Positions 11,814 to 22,973 of a stretch of 64,000 bases of DNA are shown here, piece after piece. The stretch lies in NCBI GenBank assembly GCA_014898415.1, contig RCTD01000011.1, positions 310,001-374,000 on the forward strand, in the 5' to 3' direction. The DNA comes from Stromatinia cepivora (Eukaryota > Ascomycota > Leotiomycetes > Helotiales > Sclerotiniaceae). The notes beneath the pieces were generated by a model. It saw only the letters and a program-made list of their open reading frames with translations. It searched no databases and had not been told where the DNA came from. Numbering within the stretch: position 1 is the first letter of the stretch; every line of letters begins with the position of its first letter. The position numbers and the translations under genes are program-made.

Positions 11814-14800
11814 TTGAAATCGGAATACTTAAAGAACGAAGCGAATATATTATTGTATATTTATATAACATTCAATAATGATGATAAAGTCTTTATCAAC
11901 GAATATTCAATAGTATATATACTTTGGAGATATTTTAAATCAAAATATATTAGAGTTAATATAGTTATAATTAATATATATATGATAATAATTCAGAACT
12001 TCAAATTCCAATCCAATATCCATTCTGATATAACCATTATCAAAGTTTAGAACAAATTGAAAAAGTATAGAAAAAAACTAGGAATTGCAAATGAAAGTTG
12101 TTGATTAATATATCAAGATATTATTTTGTTTTTGATTTTAATATGTAGTTTTTCAATCGATTATTAAAAAGTAATAGATATATTGAATATCTAAATTAAT
12201 TTTAGTATCGATGATAAAATCAAGTATTTATAGGTTAAGGAACTTTGTTTTAAGAATAGATCAAAGTTAGTACAAATTGCGAAAGGATTTAGGTACATTT
12301 TTCGATATCAAGAATTAGATTTCGAGATTTTAAACAATATTTGCGATCTGTATCAAAGGGAAGGTTATAATATATGAAACTGTTTGTATTTAATACGAAC
12401 CAATAAACTCCTTTACAGTTATTTTTGTTATTAAAGGAAAAAGAGATTATCGAATCCGAAGAAGGTTTATTTCAACAAAAAAGACTAAATATATCCTACT
12501 AATAATATCTCTGAATCAGATTCCGATATTGAGGATATAATAAAGGAAGATTATAATTTGATAAAGGAAATCATTAATAAGGTTTCTTTTAACAAATGAT
12601 ATATTGATATAAATGCTTCTTTATATATATCTAATTAATTTTTATTATTTAGATCAATAGAATTTATTATTAAATGAAGGATAAAGGTTGATGAAGGAGT
12701 AATATATTGTTGTTATTAGGGTTTAGTGGATATGGTATATAAAAATAATTCTAAAATACTATTCTCAAATATATTATATATACTAGGGCTAGAAGTAAAC
12801 TTATTGTTAGAAAAAAGGATCTGCAAAATAGGGTTGTAAAAGGAATTCAATTTTCATTATATATATTTCAAAAAGGATAATAAGAAAGTTATCCATATTA
12901 GAATACAAGATGGAATGTATATGGTTTTATATATAATAAAAGGATATGAGGATATAATTCTCTATTTTAATATATATCAAAATGATCAGGAAAAAGGCTT
13001 TTCTTCAAAGATAATCGATGATATCAAAGGTATCAATAACGAATTAATATTCAAGAAGAAAAAGAGATACCTATTATAATATCGAAAATTCAACCATCTA
13101 GGTCCAGACAAAATCAAGAATCTACATAAAGTATCTAATATAATCAAATTGATAAAGGTCTTAATTAAATTAGATATTTGCGAAATATATATACTTATCA
13201 AGATGATCAATTGTATTCCGAAATAATTGAATCTATACAAATCAAAGAGACTCGAATTTATACATTTCGATATTACAGAATTATTCCCAAAATCGATTCG
13301 AGGGAATTGTTATTTTATATTGATCATTGATAATTATACAAGAATAAATTGGATTATACTATTTAAACAAAAAGATAATATAATTCAAATATTGAAAATT
13401 TAAAAAAAGGAGATGGAATTAGTTATTGAAGAAAAGATCATTACAATCAGGATTGATAATATATCGGAACTCCTATAAGCTATTTATGAATAATCATTAG
13501 ATATATAATCCGAAATTACAACAATTACCTTTTCATATCAAAACGAATCTGTAAAACAGAATATAAGGATTACAAAGATAGATATAAAAATAATATTAAA
13601 AGAAACTGGATTACTATTAGAATTTTGGGATAAAGCTGTAAAGTATAATACTTATATCAGGAATTATACTAATATTGATTCTGATATAAATGGAATAGAT
13701 CAATCTTCTATAGAAGTTTTTATAGATATAGTATTAGATATAAAGATATATAAAGTTTGGGGGAACAAATGTTATGTTTATATCAATTTCAAGATTATTC
13801 CGAAAGGGCAGAGATACGATAAGTTGTAGGATATTTCGAGAATCGGTGTATTCCTAGGGTACTCAAAAATTATGAACAAATATATCAAAGTATATTCTCC
13901 AAAATTAGGTTATATATTTCGATTAAGCAAAGTAATTATAAATAAATCTCATCGAAAAGGAAATTTGGATCTTAAATTAAGAAATTGTAAATCAAACCTA
14001 TAAAAAACAAAGAATATAAAACCAAATCGAAAATCTTGTAATAGATCGGCAACAAACAAAGTATCTTCTCTATTTTTAATATTAAATGTAATATCTATAT
14101 CATTTTTGTTCTAAATATTCTTTCCAATAGATATTATATCGAATTCAATGATTATATTAAGCATCTCAATTGTCGAATTGAAATCAAATAAATTAGATAT
14201 ATTAATATCAATATATAATAAAAATAAAGATGATAATATCCAAAAAACAAATCAAGAATCTTCTTTCAAAAATATTTCAGATATCGAATCCATCATTTCA
14301 AAAAATCTAACTCAAAAATCAATTTCTGTAAATCCTAAATCTGTATCAGGAATAAAATTTAAGATTATCTTAAATTTTATTGATAAGTTTATTTTAATAG
14401 GATCAAAAAACAAAGTAAATCTATAATCATCTGAGATCGAATAAAAGGATAAAATGAATCTTAAAAACGAATCCTTAAGGTATCTAATACGAAAACGGAA
14501 AAAAGATATAGAGTAAGATTTTGAAGAAGAATAAGAAAGCAAGATTATAAAAGCATTGATTGTAATATCTATATAGGCCAAAATTCAAGAAAGTATAAAA
14601 CACATTATAATTACAATCCCAATCATTTATAAGATGGATTTTTATATCAAAGATAAGATCGTTTCAGATTTCATGATTTCGTTGATAGATATAGATAATA
14701 TAGAAGGTGTAGTATATCTGGCTGAAGAAGTTCTAGGAATCAAAATATTAAGAATTTATAAGGAAGCAATATCGGATCGAAAACACTCTGAAAAATGGAA

Positions 14801-16340
14801 GGAAGTTATTCAAAAGGAAATCATATCCTTGATTCAAAATGGTACTTAAAAAGAATATATATTTCCTAAAAGAAGTAATCTAATTTCGATAAAATAGATA
14901 TTTATAGTTAAGACTAAGAATAATAAGATAGAACAATTCAAAGTAAGATTAATGGTTCAAAGATTCAGTTAGGTATTAGGAAAGGATTATAATGAAACAT
15001 TTATATCAACAATGAAATTAGATATATTTAGATTATTCCTAATTATCGTTGTAAAGGAAAATTTGGAATGTTCACATTTTGATATCAAAAACGCCTTTAC
15101 CGAATTGTATTTAAAGGAAAAGATCTACCTCAAACCACTCTAAAATATCAAAATCAAAAAGGGATATATATTACGAACCCTACAAAGCTTATATAGTTTG
15201 AAGCAAATTGGAAGGGACTGGAATCTATTATTGAAGAAAGAGCTTTTAGATATAGGTTTTGTACAAAATTTGGCAGACCTATGTCTATATATATCCAAAG
15301 ATCGTGATATAATATTATTGATATATATCAACGATATCGTTATTGTATCATATATATCATTGCAAATCATTTGGTTCGATGAAAAGCTATCGATCCGTTT
15401 TAATATTAAGAATTTAGGGGAGATTAGTAAGATCTTAAATGTTAGAATTATTTGCAATAGAAAAGTATATATATTAATTATAGATCAAAAAGAATATCTC
15501 GATGTTATATTAATCAAATACAGTATTACACATAAACAACATCAAGTCAAGAAACTGTCAATAATGAATTATACCTATTTCCAGTTAATAATCGATAATA
15601 ATAAACTAACAGATATAAACGAATATCAACAATGAATAGGAAGTGTAATTCATCCAATAGTATATATTCAATCAGATATAGTATTTTCAATTAAAAGACT
15701 TTTACAATTTATAATAAAACCAACAAAACATTATATTATAGCTTTGAAGAATCTAATGCGATATCTATGATCAACAATCAAACAGAAGTTATAATTCGGG
15801 TCAAAAAGAGTATAATCTGATATCTGTAAAGAATATAATATGTTTGATAATATAATAAAGGTATATATAGATGCAGATTGGGCTAATGATAAATATAACC
15901 GGAAAAGTGTTTCAAAGGGAATTGTGATATTTTATAGAAGCTTTATATTATAGGCTAACAAGAAACAAGTATTTATAGCTATCTTTAATACAGAATCAAA
16001 ATATATTGTGATAGTAATGTTTATCAAACAAAAGAGATAAATTATACAAATACTTAAAGATTTATTCAGATCAAGTTATATTGAAAAAAACAGAGATACA
16101 GTTCAAATACTTGATAATAATCAAAGCGTTTTAGTTTTAATCAAGAACCCATATTTGTATGAACGATTCAAATATATAGATATCAATTATCATTTTATTA
16201 GGGACTTGATAGAAAAGGAGAAAATCGTTATTAGTTATATTAATATATATGATATAGTTGCTGATAAAATAACGAAGCTTTATGTAAAAATTGTTTTCGA
16301 AAGATTCAAGAAAATGTTGGGATTAGTAGCTTAGGAGGAT
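11814..16340 (+). pseudogene. Degenerate copia Gag-Pol of copia-1
   Basis: The gag region has a damaged zinc knuckle near 12340 (CDLY, with later Cys/His lost). A GAG-pre-integrase segment near 12740-12800 reads LFSNILYILGLEVNLLLEKR-like. The integrase end near 13730-13960 includes GVFLGYS and a VYSPKLGY stretch. Reverse transcriptase at 15070-15600 shows HFDIKNAF, LYSLKQ and YINDI, where active enzymes have YVDD. RNase H near 15870 reads DADWANDKYNRKSVSKG. Many TAA/TAG stops fall at old Gln/Trp positions, so no functional product is possible. Confidence 0.9.
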
Positions 16341-16366
16341 TGAATAGGATATCCTCAATAAGGGAG

Positions 16367-16532
16367 TGTTGGAAATGAAATTATTATAGAATTAGAATTG
16401 AGGTTACGAAATTATAATGATGTACAGACCATATTTGGGGATAACTTTAATTCTGTTCCTACTAGAAATATAGATCCTTAGTTCAATCTATATAATCAAC
16501 AATACTACTACTTCCTGCACCAAAAGTTAATA
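16367..16532 (+). repeat. 3' LTR of copia-1
   Basis: 166 bp, partner of 11044-11209, followed directly by the CATAT duplication. Confidence 0.92.
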
Positions 16533-17168
16533 CATATAGAGAATCGGTTCCTTATTTGAGAATGAATAGCTTATCTTCAGCTTCTTGAATTTTATTCGGA
16601 TTATTGTAAATATATATAAATTGATCTAGGATCGTCGTATAATCTAAAAGAATGTTTTGATCAAAAAAAGAAAACTAAAATAATATTATAATTTATACAT
16701 AAGATTTAAGATTGAAATAAACATAATAAAATTGAACTATAAAGTTGCTGATCATAACACCGTCTACTTATAATTTCGTTCGAATTGAGGAAAGCCAAAT
16801 ATCGAACTTTTGAAAACTATTATTGAACTTTTTAGGATTAGGGAGAAAGGATTTCAGACAAAAAGAAATATAAATAGCAAGAATATATTCGAGAATCAAA
16901 AAGCATAAGAACAAGATTTCATCCCACTAATGAATCATTTTGCCACGAAGTTCTGTAATCATAAGGTTTATCAAATTGTAATTCATAATTTAAAAATTAA
17001 AAGTAAGAAAAAAGATAACACCTTCGAATAATATCAAAAAGATTCATATACAAATGAAAAAACAAAAACGATATACCTAAATAAAAACAAACAAAATATA
17101 TATATAAGTTTTATTCGTAAACATATACAGATATTATTCCATTTCTTATCTGAAAAAGCTTTTAATAA

Positions 17169-17318
17169 TATAACAAACCTAACGAACATTTAAAGATCAA
17201 CCTTAGAATTAAAAGCTACAAAGTTAAAGAAAATGTGCTATAAAGCTATATATATGATCGATTCAAAGCTTAATATTGTACTAGTCCGATCGGACGCGAT
17301 CACGTGTATCTCGTAACA
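17169..17318 (-). repeat. LTR of element D (5' copy)
   Basis: 150 bp, partner of 10133-10282. Its right end TCTCGTAACA is less mutated than the left copy and is followed by GGCTT. Confidence 0.9.
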
Positions 17319-17541
17319 GGCTTCGTCGCTGTTTTATACAGCCTCAGTACACGCTAATGGCATCGTTTATATACATCAATACGAACTCTATCTCATTAAA
17401 AATCATAATCCTTATTCATTATTATTTCCTGTTTCCCATTTTCAATATTATTATTCTAATTAAAAGAAAGCCAAAAATAATTGTATTTAAGTTATTTAAA
17501 TTATAACCTTTTTACTTCTCTTTTCCTATAAGAGTTACAAA
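17319..17541. other. Original target DNA of element D
   Basis: GGCTTCGTCGCTG and about 70 following bases have balanced composition. They continue the sequence left of 10132 (ctacattcggtgggctt), so D landed in a short host or older segment that escaped RIP. The remainder to 17541 is AT-rich with no gene. Confidence 0.6.
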
Positions 17542-17807
17542 TGATAAAGAATTAATTAATCTTTAATAAACTATAAAAAAATTTATTATTTTTTTTATAA
17601 AGGAATTTATCTTTTTTTTAAAAAAATCAATGATGAATGATATCGAATCGACGATTTTTATTATCGATATATTATATAAAAAGAGTTTCTTTAAATTCTG
17701 AAAATAATATAATAATATATTACTATTTTTATATTCAAATTTAGATTATAAATCGAATCCTATATAGATTCTAAAATATAATACATATCAAATAAATAAT
17801 TGTAACA
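17542..17807 (-). repeat. 3' LTR of element C
   Basis: Matches 26528-26790 along its length with mostly transition differences. Ends ATTGTAACA. Confidence 0.8.
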
Positions 17808-18189
17808 AAATCTCTCTTTTCTAGTTTTGCTTTCGAAAAGTATTCATTAGTTGTTATATTATTGATATTTGTTGAAGTATTTTATCGGGGAGTTATATAT
17901 TCTTAATATATGATTATTTTTATATAACAAATAAAAAGATAAATAATAATAAAAACAATATAAAATTTGCTTTTTGAAGATTATATAAAACCTTCGGAAT
18001 TCTATCTTCAAGCCTTTGTAATTTCTTATTATAAATCTGATTTTATATTTTAAAATTATTTTTATTTTTTTCAATATATTTCAATTGTTTCCTGAATTGG
18101 TAATATATTTGATCTATATATTTCTACAATTTATACACTTTGTATACCTTTATTATACTAAATGTATTATTTATTATAATAATATGAAA

Positions 18190-19300
18190 TCTTTGTTGGA
18201 AAAAGAAATAATAAACAAAGAATATTTTTTTTCCAAAAGAATTAGATTTTAATAAAATTAAATATATTCGAAAGAAGAAATTCTATATAACACTATTAGA
18301 AGAAGTTAATTTCGCGATAAATCGATTATTACAATTTCATTATAAATAACAGATAATTGAAATTAATTTGTTTGAAAAGACTATATTATTAAGGAAATTG
18401 AAAAATCAATAAACTAAATTTATATAAAGAATAAAGGCTTTCCTTTGTAAATAAAAGAAGTATAATTTAATATAATTATTCTATAATATAAAAAAAATTA
18501 TACTGGTTTTGAATATACAGATAAAGAAATTAATAAAATTGATAAAAATATATATAGATTTGTGATATTATTTTATCGATATATTTAGTATAACTTATCG
18601 TTTTTTTAATTAATATTTAGATAATTATATCAATAATTTATAAATAAATCAATAAATGAAAATAAATTAAAGAATATTATTAATGAGAAGAATAAGAAGG
18701 AAATCTTTGAGGCTTTTTTAATTCGATCTAAATTATTGAAATTGTTTATATTTTATTAGTGAAGTTAATAAATCGAAAAACAATTAAAAGTAAAGCCAAA
18801 AATATCTGAAATATTGATAAAGTATTAGTAAAGAAATTATAGATTATTATATTTTAAATAACTAAAACAAAGTTTGTTAAAAAAACTTCTAAATCGATTT
18901 CTATCAAAAGAAAAGTATTGAAATTAATTGAACTTTTTAATAATAATAATAATAAAGATCTACAATAATCTAATACAAAACTATCGAATTTTAAAAGATT
19001 TAAAAAGGAAAGGATTCTAATGATTAATATACTTTTTTCGTTTCTAGTAAATTCTAATATATTAAATCTAGTTCCAAAAACAAATGTAATATTATCGATC
19101 AAATATCAAGAAATATTAATAATTTTAACAAAATCAACAATACCTATAATAGAGAAGATAATAATTAAAACTAAAAGTCTTGATTTTTTAAAGAATTCTA
19201 ATAATGATAATATAAGTATTGTTTTAAGTGAATATAATTAATCGGTGAAAGAGTTTTTGAATCGATATAATGAATATAATAAATAGAATTTAATTAATTA
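18190..19300 (+). pseudogene. Possible degenerate antisense ORF in element C
   Basis: On the strand opposite to pol, between the chromodomain and the 3' LTR, long plus-strand stretches read through with stops that are nearly all TAA, with a TGA near 18560 (former Gln and Arg codons by RIP). One stretch near 18295-18560 is charged (LLEEVNFAINRLLQF, LLRKLKNQ). Another, 18870-19240, is rich in Ser/Thr/Asn/Lys (KTSKSISIKRKVLKLIELF). This resembles the placement of the antisense ORF in element B, but no Cys cluster is visible. Frame continuity between the two stretches is not established. It may be chance in AT-rich DNA. Confidence 0.35.
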
Positions 19301-21163
19301 ATGATTAAATATTAATAGATCTTTCGAATTTCGATTATAAAGTATAAATAAATCTTTTCCTATATTTATTTTTTCAATAATTTTATAAATTATCCATTGA
19401 GATTTTATTATCGAGAAATATATTTAGTGAATATTTTATCAATCAATAGAATTAGATATTAATAAGGATTCAAATAATATAGATAAAGATAGATTGTTAA
19501 AGGAAAAGGTATAGAAATGAAAAAAGTATAAATATTTGATAACGAAATAAGAATGATATATTTTTAATAATATATAAGAGTAAATGAGTTGAATAAGGAT
19601 TTTTAAATATAGATATTTTAATTTTCTAATATGAATATAAATCTTCTTTATTTTTGTAGTATAATTTAATAATAATATTTTTTTGTTTCTTGTTATTGTT
19701 GTATTAATAATATTATTTTTTTGTTTTTTGTTATTGTTGTATTAATAATATATATTTTTTTGGTTTTTTAAATGCTTTTTAATATATATTAAATTTCGTA
19801 AAACTTCTTATATATTTTTTGTTGATTGATAGCTTTTCTATTATACTAGATATTATTTTTTTATTCTTTTTTTCTATAAACTAATATCTTTTTGATTTTA
19901 TATTCTATATATTCTTCAATTTCTTCGGAAGACATGGAATCGATAGTATCTTCGTGTTCGAATTATAATTCGAATAATGAGATATGAAAAATATTATATA
20001 TTTTATATGATAATGGAATCATTAATTTATATATTTGTCTATTATTTATAATATTGATGATTATAAAGGGGTTTATAAAACAATCGAAGAATTTCTTTTT
20101 GGATTATAATTGTTTGATATTCTTGATGTTGAGTATAACTTTGTTATTGATATAAAATCGCCGGAATAAATCTTTCTTATTATTCTTCGATCTTTTCTTT
20201 AAATTATTCCAAATTTCTATTAATTTTGCTTTTTTCTGGTTTAACAATTCGATATATTTTTATACAATAAGTATTTTCCCTTTGATATCAATATTTTTGT
20301 CGATATAATTAAATATAAATAAGTATTTATATATTGTTTTAAAAAATATTTTGTTAATTATATTATACTATATTATATTATAGATGAATTCTATTAGAAA
20401 TAACAGTAATATTTAATTGTTTTATCTCCAATTAATGTAATAAATAATATAATGAATTAAATTCTGATTTTATTGTTTCATTTGATTATTAATCTATGGA
20501 TAAAATATTATTGATAATTTATAATATATCTTTAAATAAAAAAAGAAATTTTTTCAAAATTTGTTTATAAATTATAATTTTCGATTCGATATTATTCTTT
20601 CGAATATATTAAAGTATTTAAAAACATATCGAAATAAAGTTTTTATTAATTCAAATAAAATTATTATTTTATTAATTGGAATATATCAAATAAACTTTAT
20701 ATATTTATTAATAATAACGAAAACAATATTATATATATATTTATCTATCTTCGAAAAAAATAAATTTATAATAAAATCTATTATTATTTCTTTTCAAGAA
20801 TTAGAAGAGAATATTAAGATTCGTAATTCATTATAAGATTGATAATGTTTTATAATTATTTGTTAATAGATAATATATATTTGTATATACCTTTTTATAT
20901 TTTTCATTATACTAAATCAGAAATATTTATTTTTTGGGATCTTTTGTATTTTCTTAATATTCTAATAATCTTTTATAGAATCATTATAATAGATCTCCAA
21001 GATTTCGATCTTTATAATTCTATTTAATAATATAAAAATATACTTATTATAAATAAACAAATCATCAATGTTGATTTTCTAAAATGCGATATCTTCAATA
21101 GAACTATATCGATACTTTAGATATTCTTTATTTTTTATAAAATTATTATTTTTTTAAAGATAT

Positions 21164-21333
21164 TGTTATATATACGTACAACGTGATCGATTCGAGCCCT
21201 AGTCGGAATGCAGCATTCCCCGAATAAACTAAGTGAACTCTCGGTCTATATATATATAGTTATATAGTTCTACTTTTCGATTTGTAGCTTTTAATTCTAA
21301 AAGATACTCAAATTATTCGGCCATTATATTATA
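21164..21333 (+). repeat. 5' LTR of element E
   Basis: 170 bp; pairs with 22804-22973. Shares acaacgtgatcgattcgag, gcattcc and tagcttttaattctaaaaga landmarks. Confidence 0.9.
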
Positions 21334-21689
21334 TTATTAAAAGCTCTTTGAAATAAGAAATCGAATAATATATATATATATTCAAACTCATATATATTCT
21401 ACAAGTTCTAGATATATATTTATACTCCTACTTATATATATATATTTATAATACAATTTGTAAAATTGTTTTCCCTTTATTAAAATCCTTTTTGAAAGAA
21501 CTTTTTATAGTTTTTTAAAAATATTTATATTTAAACAATATTCCCTTCGATTTTACTTTACTTTTTAATAATAAAATCAATCAACTCTACAATCGATAAA
21601 TTACAAATCGAAATAATACAATAATACAAAGAAATTGTTTTCCTATACTTTTTATTCCTAATTTAATCAAATCCTATTCCAAAACCTTA

Positions 21690-22640
21690 CCTTTCCGATC
21701 CAGAAAAGTTCAATGGAAATATATAAAAATTCGATATCTGGCTTCCTTCAATTAAAATTAAACTTTAAATAAATGATACTATAATCAGCAATTCCATTAT
21801 TCAATTTTATTATGTTTATCTTAATTCTGAATCTTAAGTTCAAATTATAGTATTGTTACAACTTTTGTCTATCGATTAGATTACTCCCCTTAATTACAAT
21901 ACGATTTTTGATCAACTCTTTAAAGTTTATAATAACTTTAATAAGATTCAAAAAGCTGAAAATCATCTTTATATTTTGAAACAAGGCATTGATTTATTAT
22001 ACATTTATATTGCAAAATTCGAAAGGATCTTATACAAAGCTCATAATCAAAATTGATCCGATTCGAATAAGATATCGACCTTTTGTAATAAATTTAATTC
22101 AATTTTATATAATCGGCTTGTTCAACAATTCAATTTACTCCGTTCTTATCCTGAATTCATACAAATTATACAATAACTAATTGTTTATTCAATCAATGAT
22201 TTTATTCCTAATAGAGTTATTAGTTTCACTCCCTATATATTATAATATCTTAATTCTTATTCTCAAAATTGTTCCGATTTAATAAATGTATCTGATATCC
22301 ATTATATTTTAGGTATATTCAATTCCGATCTCATTTTAATATTATTATTAAAGGCATCCCTTTAATTTCGACAATTGAGAGTTCCCGAATTCACTTTATA
22401 AGAGCAAATTCGCTTTCGCAAAAAGAATAGATGTATACAATATAGATCCTTATACCATTAAATTCGTATTTACCATTTGGATCCATATAATAGAATATAT
22501 AATTCATTTGACCTAGCTAATTATTCTATATTAATTATTTTGGATGATAACGATAATGATATAGATTCAAAATAGGATAAAGAAAGGATGGAAAAGGAAT
22601 TAAAGGTTTTAATATATTTGAAAAACATAATCGATGAATA
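21690..22640 (+). pseudogene. Degenerate gag of element E
   Basis: Near the start it reads DPEKFNGN and then KFDIWLPSIK, followed by SIIQFYYVYLNSES. Later come NYNTIFDQLFKVYNNFNKIQ, LYILKQGIDLLYIYIAKFER and YNRLVQQFNLLRSYPEFIQI. A zinc-knuckle remnant near 22430-22470 reads RCIQYRSLYH, with Tyr at one expected Cys. An acidic stretch (DDNDNDID) follows near 22545. In-frame TAA/TAG codons mark RIP. The Gag matches that of element D closely and is unlike the gag of element B. Confidence 0.8.
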
Positions 22641-22803
22641 TACTTTTTTTAATCAAATAAAGAAAATAATAAATATTATTGAATTTATATATTTAATCAA
22701 ATTGATAAATAAAATTAATAATTTGTAATTGTAATTGTTTTCGGATTCTTTTATATCATTTGTTTAAAACATTCGAAATGAGCTTTTATATAAGAAGGGG
22801 TAG

Positions 22804-22973
22804 TATTATATATACATACAATATAATTGATTCGAACCTTAATCAGAATACAGCATTCCCTGAATAGATTAAATGAGCTTTCGGCCTATATATATATAAT
22901 CATATAGTTCTACCTTTCGATCTGTAGCTTTTAATTTTAAAAGATACTCAAGTTATTCGGCCGTTGTATCACA
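22804..22973 (+). repeat. 3' LTR of element E
   Basis: 170 bp; pairs with 21164-21333. TG start mutated to TA. Confidence 0.9.

Larger units (their letters stand above)
11044..16532 (+). mobile_element. Ty1/copia retrotransposon copia-1, RIP-inactivated
   Basis: Two 166-bp LTRs (TGTTGGAAATG ... AAAAGTTAATA) bound a 5489-bp element with a perfect target duplication CATAT (11039-11043 and 16533-16537). The purine-rich aataagggag lies just before the 3' LTR. Domain order on the plus strand is gag, GAG-pre-integrase, integrase, reverse transcriptase and RNase H, the copia order. It is inserted inside the gag of element D. Its closest relative in the window is copia-2 (39995-45474). Confidence 0.93.
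10570..16870 (-). pseudogene. Degenerate gag of element D, split by copia-1
   Basis: Read on the minus strand, the gag runs 16870 to 16538, is interrupted by copia-1, and resumes at 11038. The first part shows PNPKKFN and KFDIWLSSIRTKL with a following QFYYVYFN. The second part shows YIVKFERTLYEAKGQNWSDS and then the tail. A zinc-knuckle-like stretch near 10570-10620 (KNKYIRYRN) has Tyr where Cys would stand, a RIP effect. Several TAA/TAG stops break the frame. The same Gag type is present in element E, with matching KFERILYKAHNQN, so the two belong to one Gag lineage despite different LTRs. Confidence 0.75.
10133..17318 (-). mobile_element. Gag-only LTR retrotransposon D, interrupted by copia-1
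   Basis: Two 150-bp LTRs (10133-10282 and 17169-17318) are flanked by a perfect 5-bp duplication GGCTT (10128-10132 and 17319-17323). Removing copia-1 and its duplication leaves 1692 bp. On the minus strand a purine tract (cagaaaaaaggggtaa) abuts the left LTR, so the element reads right to left. The interior, about 1.39 kb, shows only Gag sequence and no protease, reverse transcriptase or integrase. That makes it a non-autonomous element of the TR-GAG type described in plants. It must have been mobilised by another element's enzymes; which one is not clear. Confidence 0.85.
21164..22973 (+). mobile_element. Gag-only LTR retrotransposon E
   Basis: Two 170-bp LTRs (21164-21333 and 22804-22973) with TGTTATATATACG start and GTTGTATCACA end are flanked by a perfect GATAT duplication (21159-21163 and 22974-22978). 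The whole element is 1810 bp. A purine tract (agaaggggtag, 22793-22803) precedes the right LTR, so it reads left to right. The interior, 1470 bp, holds one degenerate gag with a zinc-knuckle remnant and no pol domains. It is inserted in the pol of element C. Together with D it defines a group of gag-only non-autonomous elements. Confidence 0.88.
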
